A stretch of DNA of 64,000 nt from JAIBJN01 sp963838795 (GCA_963838795.1 CAWISL010000010.1:186001-250000); one strand, 5' to 3'; positions 16,005 to 25,112 are shown, numbered from the stretch's first letter. Notes: a model not told the origin generated them from the letters alone. Numbers and translations are program-made.

Positions 16005-16930
16005 AGCTCGGTGCCGACGCCGCGCTCGAGAGCCCGGTCATAGACGAACGCGGCCGCCGCGACGTCCTCGGAGGCGATGCCGAGGCTCTTGAAAACGACG
16101 ATGTCGTCCTCGTGCTGGCGGCCGATCGCTTCGCCGCCGACCACCTCGGCCAGCTCGTGCACCTCGAGCCAGTCGAGGACGCCGCGCTCGACCGGCTCGA
16201 CCAGGTCGCCGGCCTCGAGACGGGCCTGCTCGAGGGAGTCGCAGCAGACGAACGTCGCGCGCTCGAGAACGGTGTTGTCCAGCTCCCGAGCCTCGATCCG
16301 GTTCGCGCCCGCAGCGCACACCAGGGCCCCCGGCCGCAGCCACTCGCCTCGTAGCACCGGGTCGCGCGAGCTGGTGATCGTGACGACCACGTCCTGCTCG
16401 GCGGCATCGCGGTTGTACTCGCCCGGCTCGCAGCCAAACCGCCGGCAGAACTCCTCGAGCCGCTCGGCGTTTCGGGAGTAGGCGACCACGTGCTCGAGCC
16501 CGGGAAGGGCCGCACGCACGCAGGCCAGCTGGCTCTCCGCCTGCCAGCCGGTGCCGATGAGGCCCAGCGTCCGGGCCTCGGGCCGCGCGAGACGGCTCGC
16601 GGCCACCGCGCTTGCCGCTCCGGTGCGGAGCTGGCCGAGCCGATCGGCCTCGATCAGCGCGAGCAGCTCGGGGCGGTCGGCGGCGAAGAGCGCGAAGACG
16701 AACCGAGCCCCCTCCGCGAAGCCCACATACGTCTTTACTCCGGCGCGGCGAAGCTCGAGATCGGACGCGGCCATCACGTGCAGGCGCCCGCCCTCGAGCC
16801 CGATCCGGCGGCGCGGCTCCAGCTCGACCATCCCGCGCGCCATCCGCGCGAAGCAGGCGTCGACGACCTCGACTGCATCAGCCGGGCTGAGAAGCTCCTC
16901 GACGTCGGCTTCGCGCAGGAAGAGCGGCAC
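16001..16930 (-). CDS. Ornithine cyclodeaminase/mu-crystallin family protein
   Basis: 309 residues from a GTG at 16930. An ATG at 16966 is possible but would run into the facing gene and its promoter. The N-terminus MPLFLREADVEELLSPADAVEVVDACF is typical, followed by a Rossmann NAD(P) site LGLIGTGWQAESQLACVRAA. Family members convert ornithine to proline or reduce cyclic imino acids and ketimines, and the exact reaction cannot be assigned. A TATCCC box lies 6 nt before the GTG, overlapping the -10 box of the divergent Rieske gene. Confidence 0.82.
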   Translation of the reverse strand: MPLFLREADVEELLSPADAVEVVDACFARMARGMVELEPRRRIGLEGGRLHVMAASDLELRRAGVKTYVGFAEGARFVFALFAADRPELLALIEADRLGQLRTGAASAVAASRLARPEARTLGLIGTGWQAESQLACVRAALPGLEHVVAYSRNAERLEEFCRRFGCEPGEYNRDAAEQDVVVTITSSRDPVLRGEWLRPGALVCAAGANRIEARELDNTVLERATFVCCDSLEQARLEAGDLVEPVERGVLDWLEVHELAEVVGGEAIGRQHEDDIVVFKSLGIASEDVAAAAFVYDRALERGVGTEL

Positions 16931-16936
16931 AGGAGC

Positions 16937-16946
16937 GGGATAGTCT
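16937..16946. promoter_or_regulatory. Overlapping divergent -10 boxes
   Basis: Plus TAGTCT (16941-16946) is 7 nt before the GTG at 16954. Minus TATCCC (complement of 16937-16942) is 6 nt before the GTG at 16930. The two start codons are 24 nt apart, as in the pair at 15195/15219. Confidence 0.45.
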
Positions 16947-16953
16947 AGGCCGG

Positions 16954-17274
16954 GTGGAAGAGGCATCCTCGAGCCGGCGCTGGCTCGGCGTCTCGGCGAC
17001 GACCCTCGTCGCCGGTCGAGCCGTGGTCGACGCCGGCGACCGGGAGATCGTCGTCCTGCAGGTCGACGGCGCGCTCCATGCCTTCGACAACGCTTGCCCG
17101 CACCAGGGCAACCCGCTCGTCGACGGCGAAGTGCTCGGCGACGTCCTCGAGTGCGCCTACCACGGCTGGCGCTTCGACCTCTCAACCGGCGCCTGCCTCG
17201 TCGGCGACGAGGCGGCCCGTCGCTACCCGGTCGAGGTCGTCGCGGGGGAGCTTCGCATCTACCTCGACGGCTAG
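16954..17274 (+). CDS. Rieske [2Fe-2S] ferredoxin-like protein
   Basis: 106 residues. The Rieske ligands are complete: Cys-48 and His-50 (CPHQG) and Cys-67 and His-70 (CAYHGW). It is a stand-alone soluble domain, like NirD or ring-dioxygenase ferredoxins, and would pass electrons to an oxygenase or reductase. No oxygenase is adjacent, so its partner is unknown. It has a GTG start with a leaderless TAGTCT promoter. Its stop overlaps that of the BtuF-like gene in CTAG (17271-17274). Confidence 0.88.
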   Translation: MEEASSSRRWLGVSATTLVAGRAVVDAGDREIVVLQVDGALHAFDNACPHQGNPLVDGEVLGDVLECAYHGWRFDLSTGACLVGDEAARRYPVEVVAGELRIYLDG

Positions 17275-18182
17275 AGTCGCACGCGGCTCCAGAGAGCTCC
17301 GGGGTCCGGGTACTCGCCCGGGTGCAGCAGGTAGGCGAGCAGCTCGACCCCGTCGACGACGCGCGGCCCCGGCCGCGAGAAGAGCGCGTTCGCGTCGACG
17401 GCGAAGACGCGGCTCTCCTGGCGGGCGGACGTTCCCAGGAGATGCGCCGAGAGGTCGAGCGGGACGACCTCAGAGAGCGTGCGGTCGAGGTCGAAGCCGC
17501 AGGGGGCAAGGACGACGACGTCGGGCTCGAGAGCGACGACGTCCGGCCAGCGCATGCGGTGCGACGGCTCCCCCGACATGCCCGCCACGTCCGTGCCGCG
17601 GGCCGCGACGACCATGTCCGGCACCCAGTGCCCAGCCGAGTACGGCGGCTCGAGCCACTCCGTGACGAAGACGCGTGGAGACGTCTCGACGGCCGCGAGC
17701 GCCGACGACACGCGGTCGAGCCGGCTCTGCATTCCGGCCGCCAGGTCCTCCGCCGTGCCGGCGGCGCCCAGCCACGAGCCGAGCTCGCGGATCGCCTCCT
17801 GGATGCCCGGGAGCGTGGCCGGGGAGAAGTCCAGCACACCGACGTCGAGAGGTCGCGCCCGCACTGCGCCCTCCACCTGGTCGGTCGAGACCGCGCAGAC
17901 GTCGCAGAGCTCCTGCATCACGACCACGTCGGCCTCGATCTGGGCCCAGAGCTCCTCGTCGATCGCGTAGAGCGGCCTGCCGTTCCGCGCCGTCTCGGCC
18001 ACGACGCTGTCGATTTCGCCGCTCGCCAGGTCGCCCGTCTGAATGAGGGACACCGTGACGATCGGCTTCTCGGCTGCCTCGGGCGGCCAGTCGCACTCGT
18101 GCGTGACGCCGACGACGTGGTCACCGAGCCCGAGCGCGAAGAGCACCTCGGTGGCCGCCGGGACGAGCGAGCAGATCCGCAC
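17271..18182 (-). CDS. Cobalamin-type periplasmic-binding-fold protein without signal peptide
   Basis: 303 residues with the BtuF/FepB fold: CSLVPAATEVLFALGLGDHVVGVTHECDWP at the start and RPGPRVVDGVELLAYLLHP near the end. Transported BtuF proteins carry a signal or lipobox, but this one starts directly at the first strand, so it should be cytoplasmic. Such soluble versions are common in Actinobacteria and may bind a corrinoid or other cofactor. No ABC permease is adjacent. A TAGCCT box is 6 nt before the GTG. Confidence 0.78.
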   Translation of the reverse strand: MRICSLVPAATEVLFALGLGDHVVGVTHECDWPPEAAEKPIVTVSLIQTGDLASGEIDSVVAETARNGRPLYAIDEELWAQIEADVVVMQELCDVCAVSTDQVEGAVRARPLDVGVLDFSPATLPGIQEAIRELGSWLGAAGTAEDLAAGMQSRLDRVSSALAAVETSPRVFVTEWLEPPYSAGHWVPDMVVAARGTDVAGMSGEPSHRMRWPDVVALEPDVVVLAPCGFDLDRTLSEVVPLDLSAHLLGTSARQESRVFAVDANALFSRPGPRVVDGVELLAYLLHPGEYPDPGALWSRVRL

Positions 18183-18250
18183 ACGCTCAGGCTACCGGCG
18201 GCGGCGGGATAGCCTGTGGGCGACCGAAGTCGCCCTGGGAGGTGCGGAGG

Positions 18251-18619
18251 ATGAGCGCGTTCGTGGACATCGACGATGTCGGGCCCCTGCGGATCTGGAA
18301 CGACGTCGTGGCCCGCGAGGTGCACGGCCAGGAGACCACCCTGGCGGTAGTCGAGCTCGGGCCAGGCGCCCTCGTACCCGAGCATCACCACGTCAGCGAG
18401 CAGCTCGGGATGGTCATCACCGGGAGCGTCGAGTTCCGGGTCGCGGACGAGACGAAGGAGCTCGGCCCAGGCGCGACCTGGAACATCCCCTCCGACGTCC
18501 CCCATGAGGTCAAGGCCGGCCCGGAGGGAGCCGTCGTGATCGACGTCTTCTCGCCAACGCGGCAGGACGACTGGCGAGGCCTCGAGCGGGAGGAGCCGCG
18601 CACGCCGCACTGGCCCTAG
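18251..18619 (+). CDS. Cupin domain protein
   Basis: 122 residues with both cupin motifs: PGALVPEHHHVSEQLGMVITG (metal-binding HxH...E) and PGATWNIPSDVPHEV (second His). A small single-domain cupin may be an isomerase, dioxygenase or binding protein, and the substrate is unknown. The ATG at 18251 is preferred because GGGAGG lies 8 nt upstream. A GTG 9 nt earlier is in frame. A terminator hairpin follows the stop. Confidence 0.83.
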   Translation: MSAFVDIDDVGPLRIWNDVVAREVHGQETTLAVVELGPGALVPEHHHVSEQLGMVITGSVEFRVADETKELGPGATWNIPSDVPHEVKAGPEGAVVIDVFSPTRQDDWRGLEREEPRTPHWP

Positions 18620-18635
18620 CCGCGACCTGGCGAAG

Positions 18636-18660
18636 AGGAGGTCGGCCCGGCCGGCCTCCT
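18636..18660 (+). terminator. Hairpin terminator after the cupin gene
   Basis: AGGAGGTCGG / CCGGCCTCCT, a 10-bp stem (one G-T pair) with loop CCCGG, followed by TTGTG. The U-tract is weak. Confidence 0.5.
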
Positions 18661-18678
18661 TGTGCGAGCACGGAGGAG

Positions 18679-18751
18679 TGCGCCCGGCACGATTCGAACG
18701 TGCGACCTCTGCCTCCGCAGGGCAGCGCTCTATCCCCTGAGCTACGGGCGC
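18679..18751 (-). tRNA. tRNA-Arg (anticodon GCG)
   Basis: Full cloverleaf of 73 nt: acceptor GCGCCCG/CGGGCGC with discriminator A, D-stem GCTC/GAGC, anticodon stem CTGCC/GGCAG, and T-loop TTCGAAT. CCA is not encoded. The anticodon loop is CTGCGGA, giving anticodon GCG for codon CGC (and CGU by wobble). The arginine identity bases A20 (GGATA in the D-loop) and C35 are present. Most bacteria use ACG, modified to ICG, for this codon box. A TACACT -10 box in the end of ygfZ (complement of 18761-18766) may start it. Confidence 0.9.
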
Positions 18752-18758
18752 GGGGGAG

Positions 18759-19538
18759 TCAGTGTAGCGGCCGGGCTTTCGACTGACCGACGGCGAGCTC
18801 GGCGTCGGCGGGCACTTCGGTGCGCACGTAGGCGAGCGCGACAATGCCGCCGTTCGCGCGGGCGGCGCTCGTCACCCGGCCGACGACCTTCTCCCCCAGG
18901 TGCAGCTCGGCGTCCGGACCGGGAAGCTCCTCCCCCTCGACGGCGAGCACTCGGAGCCCGCGGTTCGCGTGACCGCGGTAGTGGAGCCGGGCGATCGGCT
19001 CCTGGCCCGGGTAGCAGCCCTTCGTCAGGCTCACCGCCCGCTCGATGAGCCCGGCCTCGGCGGGGAGGACCCGGCCATCGATCTCCCTGCCGAAACGTGG
19101 CGTGCCGGCCTGGATCCGCATGGCCTCGAGCGCCTCCTCGTCCAGCGTCGGCTCGAGCCCGGCGTCGAGCACCTCGACTGCCGCCTCGCCGTAGTCGTCG
19201 TTCGGAAGCCCCTCGATCCCGTCCCCGAAGACGAGCGTCGCGCTGTGCTCCTCCAGCTCGATCTCAGCCTTGGCCGCGAAGCGCATCCGGAGGAGCTGGT
19301 CGCGAACCGTCTCGCCCAGCTCGGGCTCGGTGAGGAGCAGAAAGTCGTCCTCCGACCGCCGGAGGACGCGCATCGGCGCGATCACGCGGGCCTTGGGCGT
19401 AAGAAGCAGCGCCTCGCACGACTCGCCAGGCACCAGCGCGGCGACGTCGTTGGAGAGCATCCGCTGGAGATAGTCCTCAGCGTCCGGCCCGGCGACCCGG
19501 ACGAACGCGCGCGGCCGGCGGGCGATTGCAGTCGGCAT
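18759..19538 (-). CDS. ygfZ: Folate-binding Fe-S repair protein, YgfZ/GcvT-like
   Basis: 259 residues. The diagnostic motif KGCYPGQE with downstream RLHYRGHANRGL is present, holding the conserved Cys. The protein binds tetrahydrofolate and helps maintain or repair iron-sulfur clusters. This fits a genome region rich in Fe-S proteins (nuo, lipA, Rieske). The ATG at 19538 follows GGAGG by 5 nt, while an upstream GTG at 19550 lacks such a site. It lies downstream of the groESL terminator and just upstream of the tRNA-Arg gene. Confidence 0.85.
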   Translation of the reverse strand: MPTAIARRPRAFVRVAGPDAEDYLQRMLSNDVAALVPGESCEALLLTPKARVIAPMRVLRRSEDDFLLLTEPELGETVRDQLLRMRFAAKAEIELEEHSATLVFGDGIEGLPNDDYGEAAVEVLDAGLEPTLDEEALEAMRIQAGTPRFGREIDGRVLPAEAGLIERAVSLTKGCYPGQEPIARLHYRGHANRGLRVLAVEGEELPGPDAELHLGEKVVGRVTSAARANGGIVALAYVRTEVPADAELAVGQSKARPLH

Positions 19539-19565
19539 CGAGGCCTCCACATCTCCATTAAAAGC

Positions 19566-19592
19566 AAAAGGGCCGGCTCCGCCGGCCCTTTT
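19566..19592. terminator. Strong bidirectional intrinsic terminator downstream of groEL
   Basis: A perfect 12-bp stem AAAAGGGCCGGC / GCCGGCCCTTTT with loop TCC. On the minus strand the stem ends in TTTT followed by GCTTTTAAT. It should end the groESL transcript before ygfZ. Confidence 0.85.
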
Positions 19593-19621
19593 CGCTGTGC
19601 CAACTTCCGAAGAAGCGGGCC

Positions 19622-19646
19622 CACGGGGGAAACATGTTCCCCCGTG
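19622..19646. repeat. Palindromic hairpin just 3' of groEL
   Basis: CACGGGGGAA - ACATG - TTCCCCCGTG, a perfect 10-bp stem 5 nt after the groEL stop. It resembles the hairpins at 35246-35270 and 35291-35316 (G-run + GGAA ... TTCC + C-run), so it may belong to a dispersed palindrome family. Confidence 0.6.
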
Positions 19647-19650
19647 ACGT

Positions 19651-21276
<1,626 letters not shown>

Positions 21277-21314
21277 TCATCCTCCGTTTCGATACGAGCG
21301 ACCAGAGCGCGCGC

Positions 21315-21653
21315 CTAAGCGGCGGCGCCGGCCAGCTCCTTCTTCTTGCTCTTCGACTTCGTGTCGGCAACGACCTTGGCCAGCACGTCCGACTCGCGGA
21401 GGATGAGGTACTCATCCGCGCCGAGCTTGATGTCGGTGCCGCCGTACTTCGAGAAGATGATCTCGTCGCCGGGCTCGAGATCCATCTTGACGTACTCACC
21501 GTCCTCGTCCCGGGGGCCCGGGCCGACGGCGAGAACGCGGCCGCGCTGAGGCTTCTCCTTGGCCGTGTCAGGGAGAACGATGCCGCTTGCGGTCATCTCC
21601 TCCTCGTCCAGGGCCTCGACGATCAGCCGATCGCCCAGTGGCTGAAGGTTCAT
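21315..21653 (-). CDS. groS: Co-chaperonin GroES with C-terminal Lys-rich extension
   Basis: 112 residues. The core (LQPLGDRLIVEALDEEEMTASGIVLPDTAKEKPQ ... DEYLILRESDVLAKV) is a standard GroES subunit with its mobile loop. After the normal end at about residue 98 there are about 14 extra residues, KSKSKKKELAGAAA, which are unusual for GroES. The ATG at 21653 is 6 nt after GGAGGAG. An ATG further upstream (21674) is not supported. It is the first gene of the groESL operon. Confidence 0.95.
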   Translation of the reverse strand: MNLQPLGDRLIVEALDEEEMTASGIVLPDTAKEKPQRGRVLAVGPGPRDEDGEYVKMDLEPGDEIIFSKYGGTDIKLGADEYLILRESDVLAKVVADTKSKSKKKELAGAAA

Positions 21654-21684
21654 CCAGCACTCCTCCTTACGCAATGACTTGTGG

Positions 21685-21711
21685 CTGGCACTCGATACGT
21701 CGGAGTGCCAG
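21685..21711. promoter_or_regulatory. CIRCE element 1 (HrcA operator)
   Basis: CTGGCACTC - N9 - GAGTGCCAG, the inverted-repeat geometry of CIRCE (consensus TTAGCACTC-N9-GAGTGCTAA). It sits just downstream of the predicted -10 box, where bound HrcA repressor would block transcription until heat stress. Confidence 0.9.
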
Positions 21712-21716
21712 GAGCC

Positions 21717-21746
21717 ATCCTAGCGAACCTGGGGAGCCGAGATCAA
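21717..21746 (-). promoter_or_regulatory. groESL promoter
   Basis: Minus strand: -35 TTGATC (complement of 21741-21746), 18-nt spacer, -10 TAGGAT (complement of 21717-21722). It is flanked on both sides by CIRCE elements, and the -35 overlaps the stop codon of the MFS gene. Confidence 0.7.
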
Positions 21747-22906
21747 GAATTCTCTGGCACTCGGGCCAAAGGAGTGCCAAAGAGATGGCGGCCGCGGGTG
21801 ACGGCGACGAGGGAAAACGCGCTCGCGAGCGCCATGAGCAGGTACGGGAGCGCGTCCCCTCCGACCTCGGCGAGCGCGCCGCCAAGCAGGGGGCCGACCG
21901 AGTTGCCGGCGCCCCAGGACGCGTTCAGAAGCCCGAACGCGAGACCCTGCGCCAACCCGATCCGCTCGGCGCCGTCGGAGAGCAGCGCCATGGCCGGCGC
22001 CCAGAACGCTCCGAACGTGACCGCCGCGGCGACGAGGAGCGCGGCGATGACTCCCGGCCGACCGGCGACGGCGAGCCCCAGGGTGGCAGCAACGCCCCCG
22101 CCGAGAGCGATCCGGAGCGGCAGAAGACGGCCGCGCCGGTCCGAGAAGCGACCCCAGAGCGGCGCGACGATCGTCTCGATCGCCGCGGCCGCGATGAAGG
22201 CCGCGGCGATCGCGACGGCGTTCCAGCCGGCTGCTCCGAGGTCGAGAGGCACGAGGACGGTGATCACGCCGAAGAGAATGGCCGGGAGGACAATCAGCCA
22301 GAGGGCGCCGAGGACGATCGGCTCCCGGAGGCCCTCGAGATAGGCGCGCGCCGGCTGCGGATCCGCCGGCGTCGGAGGAGTTCGAAGCGCCCAGCCGACG
22401 AGCACGAGCGAGATCACGGCGATGGCCGAGAAGGCGGTCCGGGGACCGAGCCACTCCGCGGCGGCGCCGACGGCCGGACCGAGCAGCGCGCCGAAGATTG
22501 CCGCGCCAATGGCCGTGCCGATCATCTCCCCACGGCGCTCGCGCGGCGTCCCGGCCACGAGCCACGTAAGGCCTCCTGTCCAGGAGAGGGCGCTGCCGAG
22601 CCCCTGGGCGAAGCGCGCGCTGCCGAGCGCCGCGGCCGAGCCCGCAAATCCGAAGGCGACGCTGGCGACGGCCATGAGCAGGAGCCCTGCGATCACGGTT
22701 CGGCGAGGACCGAAGCGAGCGGCCGCCAGGCCACCCGGGAGAGCCGCGACGAACGCGCCTGCCGCGTACGCGCCGACCAGGAGCCCCGCCTGGCCTTTGG
22801 AGAGCCCGAACTCGTCCGCGTAGTGGGGCAGGAGAGGCGCGAGAGCCGCGAAGAGCATCGTGTCCGCGAGCACGATCGCGCAGACCAGGGGAAGCAGGCG
22901 GCGCAC
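21743..22906 (-). CDS. Major facilitator superfamily transporter
   Basis: 387 residues, about 12 transmembrane helices in two six-helix halves. The loop 2-3 motif AARFGPRRTVI is the MFS motif A (GxxxDRxGRR-like). The corresponding second-half motif is GRFSDRRGRLLPL. It probably exports drugs or metabolites by proton antiport, substrate unknown. The GTG at 22906 has a TAGCAT box 6 nt upstream. The 3' end carries a CIRCE element, so the C-terminal sequence and groESL control constrain each other. Confidence 0.85.
   Translation of the reverse strand: MRRLLPLVCAIVLADTMLFAALAPLLPHYADEFGLSKGQAGLLVGAYAAGAFVAALPGGLAAARFGPRRTVIAGLLLMAVASVAFGFAGSAAALGSARFAQGLGSALSWTGGLTWLVAGTPRERRGEMIGTAIGAAIFGALLGPAVGAAAEWLGPRTAFSAIAVISLVLVGWALRTPPTPADPQPARAYLEGLREPIVLGALWLIVLPAILFGVITVLVPLDLGAAGWNAVAIAAAFIAAAAIETIVAPLWGRFSDRRGRLLPLRIALGGGVAATLGLAVAGRPGVIAALLVAAAVTFGAFWAPAMALLSDGAERIGLAQGLAFGLLNASWGAGNSVGPLLGGALAEVGGDALPYLLMALASAFSLVAVTRGRHLFGTPLARVPENS
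21754..21780. promoter_or_regulatory. CIRCE element 2, inside the end of the MFS gene
   Basis: CTGGCACTC - N9 - GAGTGCCAA, spaced upstream of the groESL -35 box. It lies within the last codons of the MFS transporter gene and encodes part of its C-terminus (FGTPLARVPE). Two CIRCE copies around one promoter allow cooperative HrcA binding. Confidence 0.85.
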
Positions 22907-22912
22907 CCCTCG

Positions 22913-22922
22913 ATGCTAGCTT
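22913..22922. promoter_or_regulatory. Overlapping divergent -10 boxes
   Basis: Minus TAGCAT (complement of 22913-22918, 6 nt before the MFS GTG) and plus TAGCTT (22917-22922, 10 nt before the Nudix ATG) share a CTAG-containing core. Confidence 0.5.
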
Positions 22923-22932
22923 CGTGGCGTCG

Positions 22933-23367
22933 ATGCGCCGCGAATTCTCAGCAGGAGGCGTCGTCGTCCGCCGGCTACGCGGAGGCTGGCACGTCGCGGC
23001 GATCCGGCCCGGTGGCAAGAACGTGTGGGCTCTCCCCAAGGGCCTGGTCGGAGAGGGCGAGAGCCCCGCGGACACGGCGCGCCGTGAGGTCACCGAGGAG
23101 ACCGGAGTCGAGGGCCGCCTCGTCGAGAAGCTCGGCGATGTCCGCTACGTCTACACGTGGCAGGGCGAGCGCGTCTTCAAGATCGTCAGCTTCTACCTGT
23201 TCCGCTACAGGCGCGGGCGACTCGGCGACATCCCCGAGGAGCACGCGCACGAGGTCGACGCGACCCGCTGGCTTCCGCTCGAGGACGCGCCACGGCTCCT
23301 GGCCTACGGCGGCGAGCGGGAGATGGCCGAGTTGGCACGGAGGCTCCTCGCCGAAGAAGCCGTATGA
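22933..23367 (+). CDS. Nudix hydrolase
   Basis: 144 residues. A complete Nudix box GX5EX7REUXEEXGU is visible: GLVGEGESPADTARREVTEETGVEG at about residues 37-61. The family hydrolyses nucleoside diphosphates linked to another group. The short form with WALPKGLVGEGES recalls diadenosine-polyphosphate or capped/oxidised-nucleotide hydrolases, but the substrate is not predictable. The ATG at 22933 is used, with an in-frame GTG at 22924 as the alternative. The gene is 28 nt upstream of an ASCH-domain gene. Confidence 0.88.
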   Translation: MRREFSAGGVVVRRLRGGWHVAAIRPGGKNVWALPKGLVGEGESPADTARREVTEETGVEGRLVEKLGDVRYVYTWQGERVFKIVSFYLFRYRRGRLGDIPEEHAHEVDATRWLPLEDAPRLLAYGGEREMAELARRLLAEEAV

Positions 23368-23395
23368 TGGGGCCGCTTCGTCCCCTGACTGGCCG

Positions 23396-23743
23396 ATGTA
23401 CGCCCTCAACTTCTACTCGCCGATCGTCGCCGACCAGCTCAGGAGCAGGCGCAAGACCGCCACGATCCGCCTCGGCGACAAGTCGAGGAAGTACAAGAAG
23501 GGAATGGTGGTTCAGGTTCTCGTCGGCCAGCGCTACGGCCCGCGAGCGAAGATCTTCGACGCGGTCATCGACAAGGTCGAGGTGAAGCCGCTCGCCGACT
23601 GCTCGCCCCGGGAGGTCGAGAAGGACAACCCGGAGATCAAGCGCACCGACGACATGGTCACGTTCCTGGGCCAGATCTACAACCGCGACGTGACCGAGGA
23701 GGACACGGTCACGGTGATCCACTTCTCCGAGATCCACGCGTAG
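23396..23743 (+). CDS. ASCH-domain RNA-binding protein
   Basis: 115 residues: MYALNFYSPIVADQLRSRRKTATIRLGDKSRKYKKGMVVQVLVG is the characteristic ASCH (PUA-like beta-barrel) start with the basic RKTATIR loop. ASCH proteins are thought to bind RNA, and some have nuclease or nucleoside-amidohydrolase activity. A TATGAT box at 23373-23378 gives a short leader. Its last 35 nt overlap the end of the opposing zinc-ribbon gene. Confidence 0.78.
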   Translation: MYALNFYSPIVADQLRSRRKTATIRLGDKSRKYKKGMVVQVLVGQRYGPRAKIFDAVIDKVEVKPLADCSPREVEKDNPEIKRTDDMVTFLGQIYNRDVTEEDTVTVIHFSEIHA

Positions 23744-24020
23744 CCGCAGGCGGCCGGCGGATCGGGCCGCCGAAGAGCTCGGGGGGCCTCAGCTCGGCGT
23801 CGCATTCCTCGCAGGCGACCGCGAAGGCCGAGGCGATCGGCGTGTCGCAGGCCGGACAGCGGACGCGCAGCTCGCCCGCGCAAGTCGGGCAGGCGGGGGG
23901 CAGGCCGGGCTCGTCCTCGGCGAAATAGCGCTGGACGTGACCGCAGCGAAGACAGAACGCGACCCAGTCGCCGAGCGTCCGGCGGCGCTCCTCTCGGAGC
24001 CAGTCGGAAGCCTTGGCCAT
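23709..24020 (-). CDS. Zinc-ribbon protein with four CxxC pairs
   Basis: 103 residues. Cys pairs at 23/26, 44/47, 55/58 and 70/73 can make two zinc ribbons (FCLRCGH, ACPTCAG, RCPACDT, ACEECDA). The basic, disordered tail (PIRRPPAATRGSRRSGSP) overlaps the end of the ASCH gene on the other strand. The role may be nucleic-acid or protein binding, with no known partner. It is divergent from the 2-oxoacid dehydrogenase operon, with start codons 46 nt apart. Confidence 0.68.
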   Translation of the reverse strand: MAKASDWLREERRRTLGDWVAFCLRCGHVQRYFAEDEPGLPPACPTCAGELRVRCPACDTPIASAFAVACEECDAELRPPELFGGPIRRPPAATRGSRRSGSP

Positions 24021-24065
24021 GCGCTCACCCTACCGCTGAGCAGCCGCTAGAGTTCGACGCGCGAC

Positions 24066-25112
24066 ATGGCGATCGCCAGGGAAGCAGAACCGGTCTCCTC
24101 GCTCACAGAGGTCAGAGAGTTCGGCCTCGACCGCGAGGACCTCCTCGACATCTACCGCCACCTCCTCACCACGAGGGGCATCGAGGAGCGCGGGCACATC
24201 CTCTACAAGCAGGGGAAGATCCCGGGAAGCTTCTATACGGGGCGCGGCAACGAGGCAGCCGCGGTCGGGATCGCCACAGCCATGGGCCCCGAGGACGTGG
24301 GCACGCCGCTGCACCGGGACATGGGCGTCCACGTGGTGCGCGGGGTCGAGCCCTGGCGGATCTTCGCGCAGTTCATGGGCCGCATTGACGGCCCCACGCA
24401 GGGCAAGGACGGCAACGTCCACATGGCCGACGACCGCCTCGGGCTGATCGCCATGGTCAGCCACCTGCCGGCGATGCTGCCGGTCGCGGTCGGCTGCGCG
24501 CTCGCCTTCCGGATCCGGGAGGAGAAGCGCGTCGCCCTCGGCTGGTTCGGCGAGGGCGCCGCCGCGCGCGGCGACACCCACGAGGCCATGAACCTCGCCG
24601 GCGTCCGACGCCTCCCGATTGTCTTCGTCTGCGACAACAACCAGTGGGCCTACTCGACCCCCACGCACCTCGAGTACGCGGTGGAGCACATCGCCGATCG
24701 CGGGAAGGCGTACGGGTTCGACGGGGTCGTCGTGGACGGCACCGACGTGCTTGCGGTGTACCGGGAGGCCAAGCTCGCCGTCGAGAAGGCGCGCGAGGGC
24801 GGCGGGCCGACGCTGATCGAGTGCCTGACGCTCCGCATGGAAGGCCACGCCGTGCACGACGATGCCTTCTACGTCCCCAAGGAGATGTTCGAGGAGTGGG
24901 CGAAGCGCGACCCGCTCGAGCGCTTCCGCACCTGGCTCCGCGAGAACGCGGACTTCACGGACGAGCAGGAGGACGAGATCCGCGGCGAGGTCAAGAAGAT
25001 CCTGAACGACGCGGTCAAGCGCGCCGACGAGAGCCCGATCCCGGACGAGTCGACGCTCCTCGACGGCGTGTTCGCGACTCCCGAGGACCTCGAGACCCCC
25101 CACCACAAATAG
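24066..25112 (+). CDS. pdhA: 2-oxoacid (pyruvate) dehydrogenase E1 component, alpha subunit
   Basis: 348 residues. The thiamine-diphosphate motif is visible as GWFGEGAAARGDTHEAMNLA...CDNN (GEG...NN form), and MEGHAVHDDAFY holds the phosphorylation-loop-like region. With E1beta it decarboxylates a 2-oxoacid and transfers the acyl group to lipoyl-E2. Sequence alone does not separate pyruvate from branched-chain or acetoin substrates. Pyruvate is favoured by the adjacent lipB-lipA. A TAGAGT box at 24048-24053 drives the five-gene operon. Confidence 0.87.
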   Translation: MAIAREAEPVSSLTEVREFGLDREDLLDIYRHLLTTRGIEERGHILYKQGKIPGSFYTGRGNEAAAVGIATAMGPEDVGTPLHRDMGVHVVRGVEPWRIFAQFMGRIDGPTQGKDGNVHMADDRLGLIAMVSHLPAMLPVAVGCALAFRIREEKRVALGWFGEGAAARGDTHEAMNLAGVRRLPIVFVCDNNQWAYSTPTHLEYAVEHIADRGKAYGFDGVVVDGTDVLAVYREAKLAVEKAREGGGPTLIECLTLRMEGHAVHDDAFYVPKEMFEEWAKRDPLERFRTWLRENADFTDEQEDEIRGEVKKILNDAVKRADESPIPDESTLLDGVFATPEDLETPHHK

